DNA from: JALZVT01 sp039029135
Lineage (GTDB): Bacteria; Pseudomonadota; Gammaproteobacteria; Pseudomonadales; Azotimanducaceae
Direction of reading: 5' to 3'
Assembly (NCBI GenBank): GCA_039029135.1
Contig: JBCCGT010000014.1
Coordinates: 1-64,000, forward strand
DNA: 64,000 nucleotides
Part shown: positions 50,641-59,278 of the stretch, in pieces
Position numbering within the stretch: the first letter of the stretch is position 1
Layout: each line of letters begins with the position of its first letter
The notes under the pieces: generated by a model
Databases searched by the model: none
Told to the model about the DNA's origin: nothing
What the model saw: only the letters and a program-made list of their open reading frames with translations
Position numbers and translations under genes: made by a program

Positions 50641-52110
50641 ATGATGAGCACGGATTTGATCTACCGCTCGGCAACGGAGCTCGCGGCGCTGATACGCGCG
50701 CGCGAGGTTTCGAGTCGCGAGTTAACTGACGCCTACATCGATCGCATCGAGGCGCACGATGCAGCGATCAACGCGGTCGTCGTGCGACGCTTCGACGCGG
50801 CCCGCGCAGAGGCCGACGCGGCCGATGCGGCGCTCGCGCGCGGGGACGAAGCCGGCCCGCTGCACGGCATACCGATGACGATTAAGGAGTCGTACGTGCT
50901 GGCGGATACGCCGTCGACCTGGGGCATCGAATCGCAGCGCGCCAACGTCTCGCCAAGCGACGGTCTGAGCGTGCGCCGTTTCAGGGCCGCGGGCGCCCAC
51001 TTTCTCGGCAAGACCAACGTGCCGAAAGATCTGGCCGACTTTCAAAGCTACAACGCGATCTACGGCACCACGAACAATCCCTGGGACACTGGCCGCACAC
51101 CGGGTGGCTCGTCCGGCGGCAGCGCCGCGGCGCTGGCCGCCGGCTTCAGCGCGCTGGAGGCCGGCTCTGACATCGGCGGTTCCATACGCACACCCGCAGC
51201 GTTCTGCGGCGTGTTTGGACACAAGCCGACCTGGGGCATCGTGCCGCTGGCGGGTCACGAGCTGTTTCCCGGCGTACCGGACGCTGACGTCAGCGTCTGC
51301 GGCCCCCTCGCCCGCTCCGCCGCCGACCTGCATACCGCACTCGATATCATGGCGGGGCCGGTCGAGCGCGAGGCGCTCGGCTGGCAGCTAAAACTCGCGC
51401 CCGCAGGAATCGATTCGCTGCGCGGCCTGCGCGTCGCGCTCTGGCCGACCGACGAACTCGCGCCGGTCGCGCGGGAGATCGAGGCGCGCGTTTTGGCGAT
51501 CGGCGAAAAGCTCGAAGCCGAAGGCGCAATCGTGTCGACGACCGCCCGGCCTGACGTCGACGTCAGGAAGGCCCACATCGTCTATGCGAGCCTGATGCAG
51601 GCCACCATGGCGAGCGCGGCGCCAGCCGAGGAACTCGCGCACTGGCAGCGCGTCGCCGACGAGCTTGGACCGGAAGACGACTCGTCGCTCGCGGTCAACG
51701 CCCGCGCCGCCGTGATGTCGCATCGCGACTGGCTGCGGCACAACTTCCGCCGCGCCAAGCTGCAACGCGCGTGGGATGCGTTCTTCGACGATTGGGACGT
51801 GCTGATTTGTCCGCAGCAGATCGCTCCCGCCTTCCCGCATGACCAGCGCCCGTGGAGCGAGCGCACCCTCGACGTCGACGGGGAGGCGCGTGACTACGGC
51901 AGCGGGATCTTCTGGTCCGGTCTGGCCAACGGCGCGTCCCTGCCCAGCACCGCGTTTCCGGCCGGCACGACGGACAGCGGGCTGCCGATCGGCTTACAGG
52001 CGACCTGCCGCTCGTACTTCGATCACCGAGCCATTCGCTGCGCGGGACTGATCAGCGATCTCTGCGGTGGCTTCACGCCACCTCCTGCACTCGCGGGCGC
52101 CGGCACGTAG
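50641..52110 (+). CDS. Amidase (amidase-signature family)
   Basis: 489 residues with GGGGAGG before the ATG. Catalytic triad of the amidase-signature family: Lys82 in 'MTIKESYVL', a Ser in 'GGSSGGSAAALAAG' near residues 157-170 and the nucleophile Ser in 'GSDIGGSIRTPAAFCG' near 175-190. Length matches bacterial amidases. It may hydrolyse aliphatic or aryl amides from xenobiotics; GatA is unlikely without GatB/C and with this flanking context. Confidence 0.9.
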   Translation: MMSTDLIYRSATELAALIRAREVSSRELTDAYIDRIEAHDAAINAVVVRRFDAARAEADAADAALARGDEAGPLHGIPMTIKESYVLADTPSTWGIESQRANVSPSDGLSVRRFRAAGAHFLGKTNVPKDLADFQSYNAIYGTTNNPWDTGRTPGGSSGGSAAALAAGFSALEAGSDIGGSIRTPAAFCGVFGHKPTWGIVPLAGHELFPGVPDADVSVCGPLARSAADLHTALDIMAGPVEREALGWQLKLAPAGIDSLRGLRVALWPTDELAPVAREIEARVLAIGEKLEAEGAIVSTTARPDVDVRKAHIVYASLMQATMASAAPAEELAHWQRVADELGPEDDSSLAVNARAAVMSHRDWLRHNFRRAKLQRAWDAFFDDWDVLICPQQIAPAFPHDQRPWSERTLDVDGEARDYGSGIFWSGLANGASLPSTAFPAGTTDSGLPIGLQATCRSYFDHRAIRCAGLISDLCGGFTPPPALAGAGT

Positions 52111-52132
52111 TGATCACCTACGTCCACCCCAA

Positions 52133-53044
52133 GTGACGCTCGTTCGCGGCGCTGCCACCCTGTGCCCGACGCGCCGGCTGCACCTCGGCGCGCTGGCCGC
52201 GGGCGCCGCTTTAGCGGCGCTGGGTGCCGCGCAGAGCACGCCCGCGAACGGCGAGTCCAAAGTGCCCCTGATCGTCGCGCATCGCGCCTGCTCCGTCGAG
52301 ACATCGGCGTACGAAGCACCAGCGCGCTGCGCGGAGAACACGCTGGCCGCTATCCGCGAGACCGCCCGGCTGAGTGCCGATATGGCGGAACTAGACGTGC
52401 GGGTGAGCGCCGACGGCGCGCTCGTGCTGCTGCACGATAAGCGCCTGGCACGGACGACGAACGGCCGGGGCAAGGTGCACGAGACGACCCTCGAGCATCT
52501 GCGTACGCTAGACGCCGGCGGCGGCGAGCGCATTCCCACGCTCGAGGAGGCGCTCGCACTCAGCGCACGCCTTGAGCTGCCCGTGCTGCTCGACCTGAAG
52601 ACGCGCCGGGTTACAAGCGATGCACTGGTGCGATCGCTAAGCGCTCGAGATCCGCGCGCACCGGTGTACGTCGGCGCCCACAGCCCGGAGCGGGTGCGCG
52701 AACTGCGCGCGCTCGAACCCGGGCTGCGAATCGTGGCACTGCCGATGTCGCGCGCGCGCCTCGGCGCCTATCTCGACGCGCGGCCCGACGGCGTTCGCGT
52801 TTGGGCGCGCTGGGCGAACAAAAAACTGGTTGCGCGACTTCGCGCCGCGCGGGTCGACATCTGGGTGACGCTAGGCAGTCGCGGTCGAGCGCACCATGCT
52901 CGGATTCTGGCGCTCGGGGTCGATGCGATGATTACCGATCGGCCGGTGCTGCTCGACAGCTTGCGCGAGGCTAGCGAGCGTTCTGCCAGCCAACACCCAG
53001 CGCCTCGCTTCCCGCCGGTCCAGTACGCGTCTCTTCGCGACTGA
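52133..53044 (+). CDS. Glycerophosphodiester phosphodiesterase (GDPD), possibly Tat-exported
   Basis: 303 residues from GTG at 52133. 'TRRLHLGALAAGAALAALGAA' (21 residues in total, shown in part: 'TRRLHLGALAAG') near residues 10-30 looks like a twin-arginine signal. The catalytic core: 'VAHRACSVE' (His), 'RCAENTLAAI', 'AELDVRVSADG' and 'LVLLHDKRLART', the GDPD TIM-barrel motifs with a ten-residue insertion before the Glu-Asn. It would cleave glycerophosphodiesters of phospholipids. The end overlaps the convergent L,D-transpeptidase gene by 74 bases. Confidence 0.87.
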   Translation: MTLVRGAATLCPTRRLHLGALAAGAALAALGAAQSTPANGESKVPLIVAHRACSVETSAYEAPARCAENTLAAIRETARLSADMAELDVRVSADGALVLLHDKRLARTTNGRGKVHETTLEHLRTLDAGGGERIPTLEEALALSARLELPVLLDLKTRRVTSDALVRSLSARDPRAPVYVGAHSPERVRELRALEPGLRIVALPMSRARLGAYLDARPDGVRVWARWANKKLVARLRAARVDIWVTLGSRGRAHHARILALGVDAMITDRPVLLDSLREASERSASQHPAPRFPPVQYASLRD

Positions 53045-54401
53045 GGCGCGACGGCGCGGCACTCACCAGCAGCCCAGATTCCTGCTGGCGCCGGTAGCTT
53101 TCGAGGTCATCGCGACCATAGACGTCATCCAAATAGCGGACCGGCTGCGCTTCGCCGGAACTCGCCTCGCGCTCGACCCACGCCGTCTGGTAGACCAGGT
53201 GCACGGGCAGTTGGACATCGAGGTCGATTCGGCTGGTGCGCCCCGTCGCGAAACGCCGCTCGACGTCCTGTGCCAACAGGCCGTTCTGCAGCCGCAGGAC
53301 TTCCTGCGCGAGGGCCTGTGGATCGCTGACGCGGACACAGCCACTGCTGTAGGTGCGTCGCGTGTGCGCGAACTGGGCCTTGGCGGGCGAATCGTGCAGA
53401 TAGATCGCGCGCGGGTTCGGGAAAATGAACTTCACTGAACCCAACGCGTTGCTTCTACCGGGGCGCTGGCGAACGCGAAAATCGAAGCCGGCTCCGGAAT
53501 TCCAGTCGACTTCGGACGGGTTCAGGTGTGTGCGACCTTGCAGCAGTTCGTAGCCGTTGCGGGCCAGATAGTCCGTATCGCGCAGCACCTTGGGCAGTAT
53601 CTTGCGCGTGAAGATCCTCGGCGGAACGTTCCAGTACGGGTGAAATTCGACGTAGCGCATGAGACCCGCGAGCTCAGGCGTCGCGTGTTTACGCTCGCCG
53701 ACGACGACCGGCATTTCCAGTATCGGCACGCCGCCGCTGTACATACGGAGCTTGTACTCGGGAATGTTGACGACGATGTGGTTGCCCGCCGCATCGATGT
53801 CCCGCGCGCGCCAGCGATCGATGTTGAGCCGCAGCTGCGCCAGCCGCTGCTCCACCGACGTGTTCAGATGCGCAATTGTCGATCGACCCGCGATGCCGTC
53901 GGCGGCAAGGCCGTGTCGACGCTGATAGCGGCGCACGGCGCTGACCACGTCTGCAGAGTAGCGCTCGGCGCCAGCGGTCATCTGCGCGGGCACCGCAAGG
54001 CGAGCGCGCAGCAGCGCGACGGCGCGATTCGTATCACCCAGCCCGTACTTGCCTTCCGGGACGACGGGCAGCCCGCTGGGCAGGGCCGCCTGCAGCCGCG
54101 CCAGCTCGCGTTCGAGGGCGATGAGCTGCGGGTGGCGTTGCTCTGGCGGCGAGACGGTCTCTGCGGGTTCTGCGGGTTTTGCCGGTGCGCGAGTCGAAGA
54201 CAGCGCCGGTGCCGCAGGGTTAGCGAACGGATTCGTTACCGCTCCCGCCGAGGTGACCCCCATGCTGTCTTCCGCCCCCGCATGCAGGGGCGCGACGCTC
54301 GGCCGCTCCATGGCGACGACGGGCAGGCTACAGGCGCACAGCAGAATCGCCCTGGCGAACCAGGACCCCGCAGGCTTCGAATGTCTGAACCCTTGTTTCA
54401 T
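52971..54401 (-). CDS. L,D-transpeptidase (YcbB/LdtD-like) with peptidoglycan-binding domain
   Basis: 476 residues. N-terminal signal/anchor ('AILLCACSLPVVAMERP'), a peptidoglycan-binding domain ('DVVSAVRRYQRRHGLAADGI', in part) and the YkuD catalytic domain: 'PRAIYLHDSPAKAQFAHT' and 'SSGCVRVSDPQALAQEV' with the nucleophilic Cys near residue 356, His upstream and Arg after it. It makes 3-3 crosslinks in the cell wall or attaches lipoproteins. The ribosome site is weak (GGCGGG). Its 3' end overlaps the convergent GDPD by 74 bases. Confidence 0.9.
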   Translation of the reverse strand: MKQGFRHSKPAGSWFARAILLCACSLPVVAMERPSVAPLHAGAEDSMGVTSAGAVTNPFANPAAPALSSTRAPAKPAEPAETVSPPEQRHPQLIALERELARLQAALPSGLPVVPEGKYGLGDTNRAVALLRARLAVPAQMTAGAERYSADVVSAVRRYQRRHGLAADGIAGRSTIAHLNTSVEQRLAQLRLNIDRWRARDIDAAGNHIVVNIPEYKLRMYSGGVPILEMPVVVGERKHATPELAGLMRYVEFHPYWNVPPRIFTRKILPKVLRDTDYLARNGYELLQGRTHLNPSEVDWNSGAGFDFRVRQRPGRSNALGSVKFIFPNPRAIYLHDSPAKAQFAHTRRTYSSGCVRVSDPQALAQEVLRLQNGLLAQDVERRFATGRTSRIDLDVQLPVHLVYQTAWVEREASSGEAQPVRYLDDVYGRDDLESYRRQQESGLLVSAAPSRLSREETRTGPAGSEALGVGWQNAR

Positions 54402-54495
54402 CCCGCCATGCTAAGGACTCGCGACACCGATAATTTTCGGGGTCGTGAGTCACTGGTAGGCGGGTTCCCGGGCCTTGTAAGCGGGATGTGCCGAA

Positions 54496-54527
54496 CTGCC
54501 ATGCTGTTTGACGAAACAGCATGGCAG
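54496..54527 (-). repeat. Perfect 14-bp hairpin between hydrolase and L,D-transpeptidase genes
   Basis: CTGCCATGCTGTTT at 54496-54509 and AAACAGCATGGCAG at 54514-54527 are exact inverted repeats around a GACG loop. It lies nine bases after the stop of the HSL-family hydrolase (minus strand) and 95 bases before the transpeptidase start. The base after it on the minus strand is not T-rich, so it is either a terminator without a clear U-tract or a regulatory/REP-like element. Confidence 0.6.
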
Positions 54528-54535
54528 CGGCGGAT

Positions 54536-55474
54536 TTAGGCCGTGGCGGGCGAACCGAAGCTGCTGCTCAGCGCCGCAAGAAACGATCGGCTCAGGCGCT
54601 GGCTGACGGCGGCCGCGGGCAGAAACGCATCGGCGCCGTGAAACAGCCCCGGAAACACGGCCAGCTCACAGGCGACCCCCGCCTCGTTGAGACGGACGGC
54701 GTATTCCACGTCTTCGTTATAGAACAGGTCTTCGGTACCGACGCAGACATAGGCCGGCGGCACGCCGGTAAGATCCGTCGCGCGCGTCGCCGCGGCATAG
54801 GGCGAAGCCGCGTCACCCGGAACGCCGTCGAGGTACATCTCCCAGGCGTTGAACGAGGTCGATCGCTTCCACACCGGATGGTTCTCGAACTGTCCAGACG
54901 CGGTCGCGTGCAGGTTGTCGATCATCGGATAGATCAATAGCTGCAGCGTTAGCGGGACGTTGTCCCGGTCACGATTCATCAGCGCCAGACCGGCCGCGAG
55001 ACCACCGCCGGCGCTCGCGCCGCCGATAGCGAGACGCGCCGCGTCGACGCCCAGATCCGCTGCGTTGTTGCGCAGCCACAGCAGCGCGGCGTAGCAGTCC
55101 TCGCTGCCCGCGGGAAACGGATGCTCGGGCGCGAGGCGATAGTCGACCGAGCACACCGTACAGTCGAGTTCGGCGGCGATCATTCGCGCGCGCTCATCGT
55201 CAGCGCTGCCGAGAATGTAGCCGCCACCGTGAATCCACTGCAGCGCCGCCTGCCGCGGCTTGTCGGAGGCACGGTAGAGGATCACGTCCAACGGACCGTC
55301 GGGCCCGTCGATCTGGCGACGCTCTTCGCTGACGTCAAACAGCGACGGCGGCGCCGGACGCGACGCGAGCAGCTCGCGGATGGCGACGATGTTGTCGCGA
55401 TTGATGTCGAGCGGCGGGAACGCCTCGAGCATGGGGGTCAGTTCGGGGTCGAGACGGTCGTAATCCAATTGCAT
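54536..55474 (-). CDS. Alpha/beta hydrolase, hormone-sensitive-lipase (HSL) family
   Basis: 312 residues with GGAGGG before the ATG. HSL family motifs: 'WIHGGGYILGSADD' (oxyanion His-Gly-Gly-Gly), 'GGASAGGGLAAG' (nucleophile Ser), Asp in 'VGTEDLFYNE' and His in 'FPGLFHGADAF'. It hydrolyses short-chain esters. It is 36 bases downstream of the acyl-CoA ligase gene and probably in the same operon, supplying acids for CoA activation. Confidence 0.92.
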   Translation of the reverse strand: MQLDYDRLDPELTPMLEAFPPLDINRDNIVAIRELLASRPAPPSLFDVSEERRQIDGPDGPLDVILYRASDKPRQAALQWIHGGGYILGSADDERARMIAAELDCTVCSVDYRLAPEHPFPAGSEDCYAALLWLRNNAADLGVDAARLAIGGASAGGGLAAGLALMNRDRDNVPLTLQLLIYPMIDNLHATASGQFENHPVWKRSTSFNAWEMYLDGVPGDAASPYAAATRATDLTGVPPAYVCVGTEDLFYNEDVEYAVRLNEAGVACELAVFPGLFHGADAFLPAAAVSQRLSRSFLAALSSSFGSPATA

Positions 55475-55510
55475 GACGCATACCCTCCGTTGGGAATCAA
55501 ATTCTGTCGA

Positions 55511-57148
55511 CTATTGTCGAATGGGTGGCGGGCGATCGCCAGAGGTGATCCTGGGCGCTTGTTTGATACCCGCCGCCTGCAGCTCGGCGGCGATGCGCTC
55601 GCGCAGTTCGAACTTCTTGATCTTCGTGCCCGACATCGGCCACTCGGAGACGAAGCGGACATAGCGGGGTACGCGAAAACTCGCGATCTGGCCTCGACAA
55701 AAATCCATAAGCGCCTGCTCGGTGAGGCTCGCGCCCGCGCGCAGTTCCACAAAGGCGGCGGGCACTTCGACATAGCGCTCATCCGGCGCGGCGACGACCT
55801 GTGCGAGCACGATGTCAGGATGCGTGTGCAGGTAGTCCTCCACCTCTGCCGCGGCAACGTTTTCGCCACCGACTTTCAGCATGTCCTTCAGCCGACTGAG
55901 AAACGTTACTCGGCCGTCCGCGTCCATCACACCGAGGTCGCCGCTGTGGAAATACCCGTCGTCGTCGAAGACTGCGGCATTGGTGTCGGGATCGTCGTAG
56001 TAGCCGGCAAAGGTATTCGGTCCGCGAAAACAGATTTCGCCGGGCTCGCCCGCGGCAACCGGCTCGCCGGTGTCAGGATTGGTAATGCACGCCTGCATGC
56101 CGGGCAACGGATAGCCGCCGGTCGTCAGCCGGGCGTCGAGCGCGTCGGTGGGTCGCGATAACGACAGGAAGCCGCAGGCCTCGGTCATGCCAAAGCAGCT
56201 CACCAGCGCCGCTGCGGGGAGTCGCGCTTGAAAGGCTTCGAGCATCGACCGGGTACCCGTCACCTGCTGCAGCCGCAGTCGGTCGCGATCGACCTCCGCG
56301 AAGCGCGCGTGGTTCAGGATTGGCAGCCAGATGGTCTCGAACGCGGGCATGCAGACAGTCGGGCGATGTTCGACGAGCTGCGCCACGGCGACGTCCGGAT
56401 CGAAGTAGCCCGGGTGGACAAAGGTCGCGCCCGCGCACAGACAAGACACCGCGAACGCAACGCCACCGATATGGAACAGCGGCAGCGCCGACCAGACGAC
56501 GTCTGTGTCGGTCAGCAGCAGATGCTCGAGTCCGGCACCGCTGGCGGCGCCCAGCAGCGCGCGATGACTGAGCATCGCCCCCTTGGGCGAACCGGTCGTC
56601 CCGGAGGTGTACTTGATCAGGGCGACGGCGTCCGCGTCGATCCGCGCCTCGCGCTGCGCCACCGCCTGCGGCCCAACATCGCGCGCGGCGGCCGCGAATC
56701 CCGGTCCGTCCAGATAACCCGTCGGCGCGTCTGGCGCCAGCATCACGAGATTGGCAATCGGCTCGATGCTGGGCAAGACCTCCGCCAGCAGCGCAGGCAG
56801 ATCGGTGGCGGCGCGGGTCGGTGGCGGCGCGGTGAGCAGCGCGCGCAGTCGCACGCTGCTGAGAACGCGCGCCAGCTCGAACGCCTTAAAACGATTGTTG
56901 ACAGGCACGACGATGGCGCCCGTTTTGAGGATGCCGAATAGCGTCGGCAGACACAGCGGCCCGTCCGGCAGCAGATAACCGACGCGATCGCCCGGCTCGA
57001 CGCCCAGCGCGATCAGTCCACGGGCGACGTCGTCGGCCCGCACGCGTAGATCGGTGAAGGTGAGCATGTCGCCGGGCAGCACGACGGCCGCCCTGGTGGC
57101 ATGTACCAACGCCTGCGTGTTGACCAGTCCCGGCAGCGTCCTGTGCAT
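55511..57148 (-). CDS. AMP-dependent acyl-CoA synthetase/ligase
   Basis: 545 residues with a GGGAGGC site ahead of the ATG. P-loop 'IKYTSGTTGSPKGAML' near residues 169-184, A4-type 'SCFGMTEACGFLSLS', adenylate motif 'GYFHSGDLGVMDADG' and hinge 'LKVGGENVAAAEVED'. This is a class I ANL enzyme that activates a carboxylic acid with ATP and CoA. The substrate-pocket sequence is not one I can assign; with the neighbouring dehydrogenase and SDRs a medium- or branched-chain acid is likely. Confidence 0.92.
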   Translation of the reverse strand: MHRTLPGLVNTQALVHATRAAVVLPGDMLTFTDLRVRADDVARGLIALGVEPGDRVGYLLPDGPLCLPTLFGILKTGAIVVPVNNRFKAFELARVLSSVRLRALLTAPPPTRAATDLPALLAEVLPSIEPIANLVMLAPDAPTGYLDGPGFAAAARDVGPQAVAQREARIDADAVALIKYTSGTTGSPKGAMLSHRALLGAASGAGLEHLLLTDTDVVWSALPLFHIGGVAFAVSCLCAGATFVHPGYFDPDVAVAQLVEHRPTVCMPAFETIWLPILNHARFAEVDRDRLRLQQVTGTRSMLEAFQARLPAAALVSCFGMTEACGFLSLSRPTDALDARLTTGGYPLPGMQACITNPDTGEPVAAGEPGEICFRGPNTFAGYYDDPDTNAAVFDDDGYFHSGDLGVMDADGRVTFLSRLKDMLKVGGENVAAAEVEDYLHTHPDIVLAQVVAAPDERYVEVPAAFVELRAGASLTEQALMDFCRGQIASFRVPRYVRFVSEWPMSGTKIKKFELRERIAAELQAAGIKQAPRITSGDRPPPIRQ

Positions 57149-57210
57149 GCCCGCCTCCCTTGGCCCTCCTCTCGTGGCCCTGGTTACGCCGCTTCTTTCG
57201 CCTTCCCGCC

Positions 57211-57244
57211 AAAATAATAGGAACAGCCCGTTCGAACAGGCTGT
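57211..57244 (-). terminator. Rho-independent terminator of the GST gene
   Basis: On the minus strand ACAGCC-T-GTT pairs with AAC-G-GGCTGT (one G-T pair, 9 bp) around a TCGA loop, followed by CCTATTATTTT (AAAATAATA at 57211-57219 on the plus strand). It lies 34 bases after the GST stop at 57278 and separates it from the acyl-CoA ligase downstream. Confidence 0.82.
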
Positions 57245-57277
57245 CCGTGGCGCACGAGGCTCGCGCTTGGCAAGACC

Positions 57278-58114
57278 CTAGTCGAAATCGGCGGCGCTGT
57301 GTCTTTCGGGCACGCGCTCTTCCTCGGGTCCCCAGGGGCGATTGACGCGGCGGCCGCGCTGTACCGCAGGGCGCGCCTCGATGGCTTCCGCCCAGCGAAT
57401 GACGTTTTTGTAGGTGCCGACGTCCAGGAACTCCGCCGCCTCGTAGATGTTGTATTTCACGACGGCGCCGTACCACGGGAAGGTCGCCATATCGGCGATC
57501 GTGTAGTTGGCCCCACCGAGGTATTCCCGGTCGGCCAGGTTGCGGTCCAGCACGTCGAGCTGGCGTTTGACCTCCATCGTGAAGCGATCGATCGGGTACT
57601 GCATCTTGTAGGGCGCGTACGCATAGAAGTGCCCGAAGCCACCGCCCAGATAGGGCGCGCTGCCCATCTGCCAGAACAGCCAGGACAGGCATTCCGCGCG
57701 GGCGCCACGATCGGTCGGCAGAAACTCGCCAAATTTCTCGGCTAGGTGCATTAGAATCGCCGCCGACTCGAACACGCGGACGGGCGGATTCTCGCTGCGA
57801 TCGAGCAGCGCCGGAATCTTGGAGTTAGGGTTGATGTCGACGAAGCCGCTGCTGAACTGCATGCCCTCGCCGATGTTGATCAGCCAGGCATCGTATTCCG
57901 CGCCGCCATGCCCCAGCGCGAGCAGCTCCTCCAGCATGATCGTGACCTTGACGCCGTTGGGCGTGCCCAGCGAGTAGAGCTGCATGGGATGCTCACCGGT
58001 CGGCAGCTCTTTCTCGTGCGTGGCGCCGGCGATGGGTCGATTGATATTGGCAAAGCGGCCGCCGCTTTCCTGGTCCCAGGTCCAGACCTTCGGGGGTACG
58101 TATTCTTCGCTCAC
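57278..58114 (-). CDS. yghU: Glutathione-dependent disulfide-bond oxidoreductase (YghU-type GST)
   Basis: 278 residues from a GTG with AGAGGA upstream. It closely follows Escherichia coli YghU in order and length: 'VWTWDQESGGRFANINRP' N-terminal arm (residues 9-26), 'LYSLGTPNGVKVTIMLEE' thioredoxin-like domain start, 'NPNSKIPALLDRSENP', then the helical domain with 'GGGFGHFYAYAPYKMQYPID'. The family binds two glutathiones per subunit and reduces disulfides. It ends at its own terminator. Confidence 0.93.
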   Translation of the reverse strand: MSEEYVPPKVWTWDQESGGRFANINRPIAGATHEKELPTGEHPMQLYSLGTPNGVKVTIMLEELLALGHGGAEYDAWLINIGEGMQFSSGFVDINPNSKIPALLDRSENPPVRVFESAAILMHLAEKFGEFLPTDRGARAECLSWLFWQMGSAPYLGGGFGHFYAYAPYKMQYPIDRFTMEVKRQLDVLDRNLADREYLGGANYTIADMATFPWYGAVVKYNIYEAAEFLDVGTYKNVIRWAEAIEARPAVQRGRRVNRPWGPEEERVPERHSAADFD

Positions 58115-58225
58115 GATAGGTGTCCTCTAGATGTTTGCGCTGTTTGCTGAGCAGCCTGTGGTGATTTGAGTTTGGACGGGCGAAGAGCGGCCGTCGATCT
58201 CTGCTTAGTCTGTTTTCGCCTGTGC

Positions 58226-59035
58226 TTAGTCTATCTGCGCCGCCGTCAGCGCGAACTCGCGCATGACGTCATCCGCATAGTCGATTCGCCCCGTCATCAC
58301 GGCGGGATCGCCCGTCACCAGGCGCAGACAGGCCTCGGCCATGTGTTCGACCGGCGTCTCTCGATTCCGCGTCGCCTCGGAAATCAGGTTGTGATGGACC
58401 GCGCCCGGCGTCGCTACCAGACCAGGAGAAATCACGTTAACCCCCACGCCCTTGCCATAGGTTTCCTGGGCCAGGCCTGTCGTGAAGCGCTCGAGCGCCG
58501 CCTTGCACATCCCGTAGACCGTGCCGCCCTTACCGGCGACCGTCTTGTCCGGATGAATCGCCGCGTGGGAGGAAACGTTGAGGATCCTGCCGTGAGCGCG
58601 CGCGAGCATTTCCGGCAATACCATCTGGGCAAGATGGTAAGGGCCCCAGACCTGCACCTCGAGCATCAGGTCGAAGTGCTTCTTGCGAAACTCGGGCACT
58701 GGGTTGTAGTAGGTCACCGCCGCGTTGTTGACCAGTATGTCTACCGGCCCGAAGGCGTTGGTCGTCTCCTCGATCAGGCGCTCCCGATCGGCGGCAGCAC
58801 CCAGGTTCGCCTGCACGGCCAGCGCCTCGCCGCCCGCGGCCCGAATATCGGCGACGGTCTTGGTGATGGTGCCCGGCAGAAAGTGCTCGTCGGGATTCAC
58901 GGTGCGGGCGCACGCGACGACTCGCGCCCCCTCCATCGCATAGCGCTTCGCGACGTACTCGCCGATCCCACGACTGGCGCCGGTCACTACCGCAACCTGG
59001 CCAGCCAACTGGCCGTTAGGATTCACCGCCTGCAT
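58226..59035 (-). CDS. Short-chain dehydrogenase/reductase (SDR)
   Basis: 269 residues from the ATG at 59035 (GGGGAGGG upstream); a longer frame to 59251 enters the divergent promoter. 'TGASRGIG' at residues 18-25, 'NNAAVTYYNP', catalytic Ser in 'NVSSHAAIHPD' and 'YGMCKAALERF' (Tyr, Lys). 'CARTVNPDEHF' after strand 2 suggests NADP. Divergent from the acyl-CoA dehydrogenase gene with which it may be co-regulated. Confidence 0.9.
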   Translation of the reverse strand: MQAVNPNGQLAGQVAVVTGASRGIGEYVAKRYAMEGARVVACARTVNPDEHFLPGTITKTVADIRAAGGEALAVQANLGAAADRERLIEETTNAFGPVDILVNNAAVTYYNPVPEFRKKHFDLMLEVQVWGPYHLAQMVLPEMLARAHGRILNVSSHAAIHPDKTVAGKGGTVYGMCKAALERFTTGLAQETYGKGVGVNVISPGLVATPGAVHHNLISEATRNRETPVEHMAEACLRLVTGDPAVMTGRIDYADDVMREFALTAAQID

Positions 59036-59278
59036 GGTCCCTCCCCGATCTCGCAGCGTCGCATGGTTCGCTTCGATTGTGGCCGCAGGACAGCGGGAAC
59101 GCCAGCGGCCCGCCTGTGCTGCGATACTATTCGGGACTTCACGCGCCCGCGTGGTCGCCCTGCTATATTGGTCGTTTGCGCGCCGCGAGCGCTGCACTTC
59201 AGACCGACCGACACCAACGCCGATTTCGGCAGCGCGTCGGGAAGCGAACAAGGAACCGAGAGAGGAACCGAGATAGGC
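59036..59278. promoter_or_regulatory. Divergent intergenic region (SDR / acyl-CoA dehydrogenase)
   Basis: A 243-base gap without an ORF I accept. It holds two -10-like sequences on the plus strand (TACTAT around 59126 and TATATT around 59164). Just before the dehydrogenase start the 10-mer AGGAACCGAG occurs twice (59251-59260 and 59263-59272), giving two closely spaced ribosome-site-like sequences. Confidence 0.4.

Noticed and set aside
58166..59278. N-terminal extension of the acyl-CoA dehydrogenase frame
   Set aside because: The frame is open upstream only because it lies antisense to the SDR gene; ribosome site and ACAD homology both place the start at 59279.
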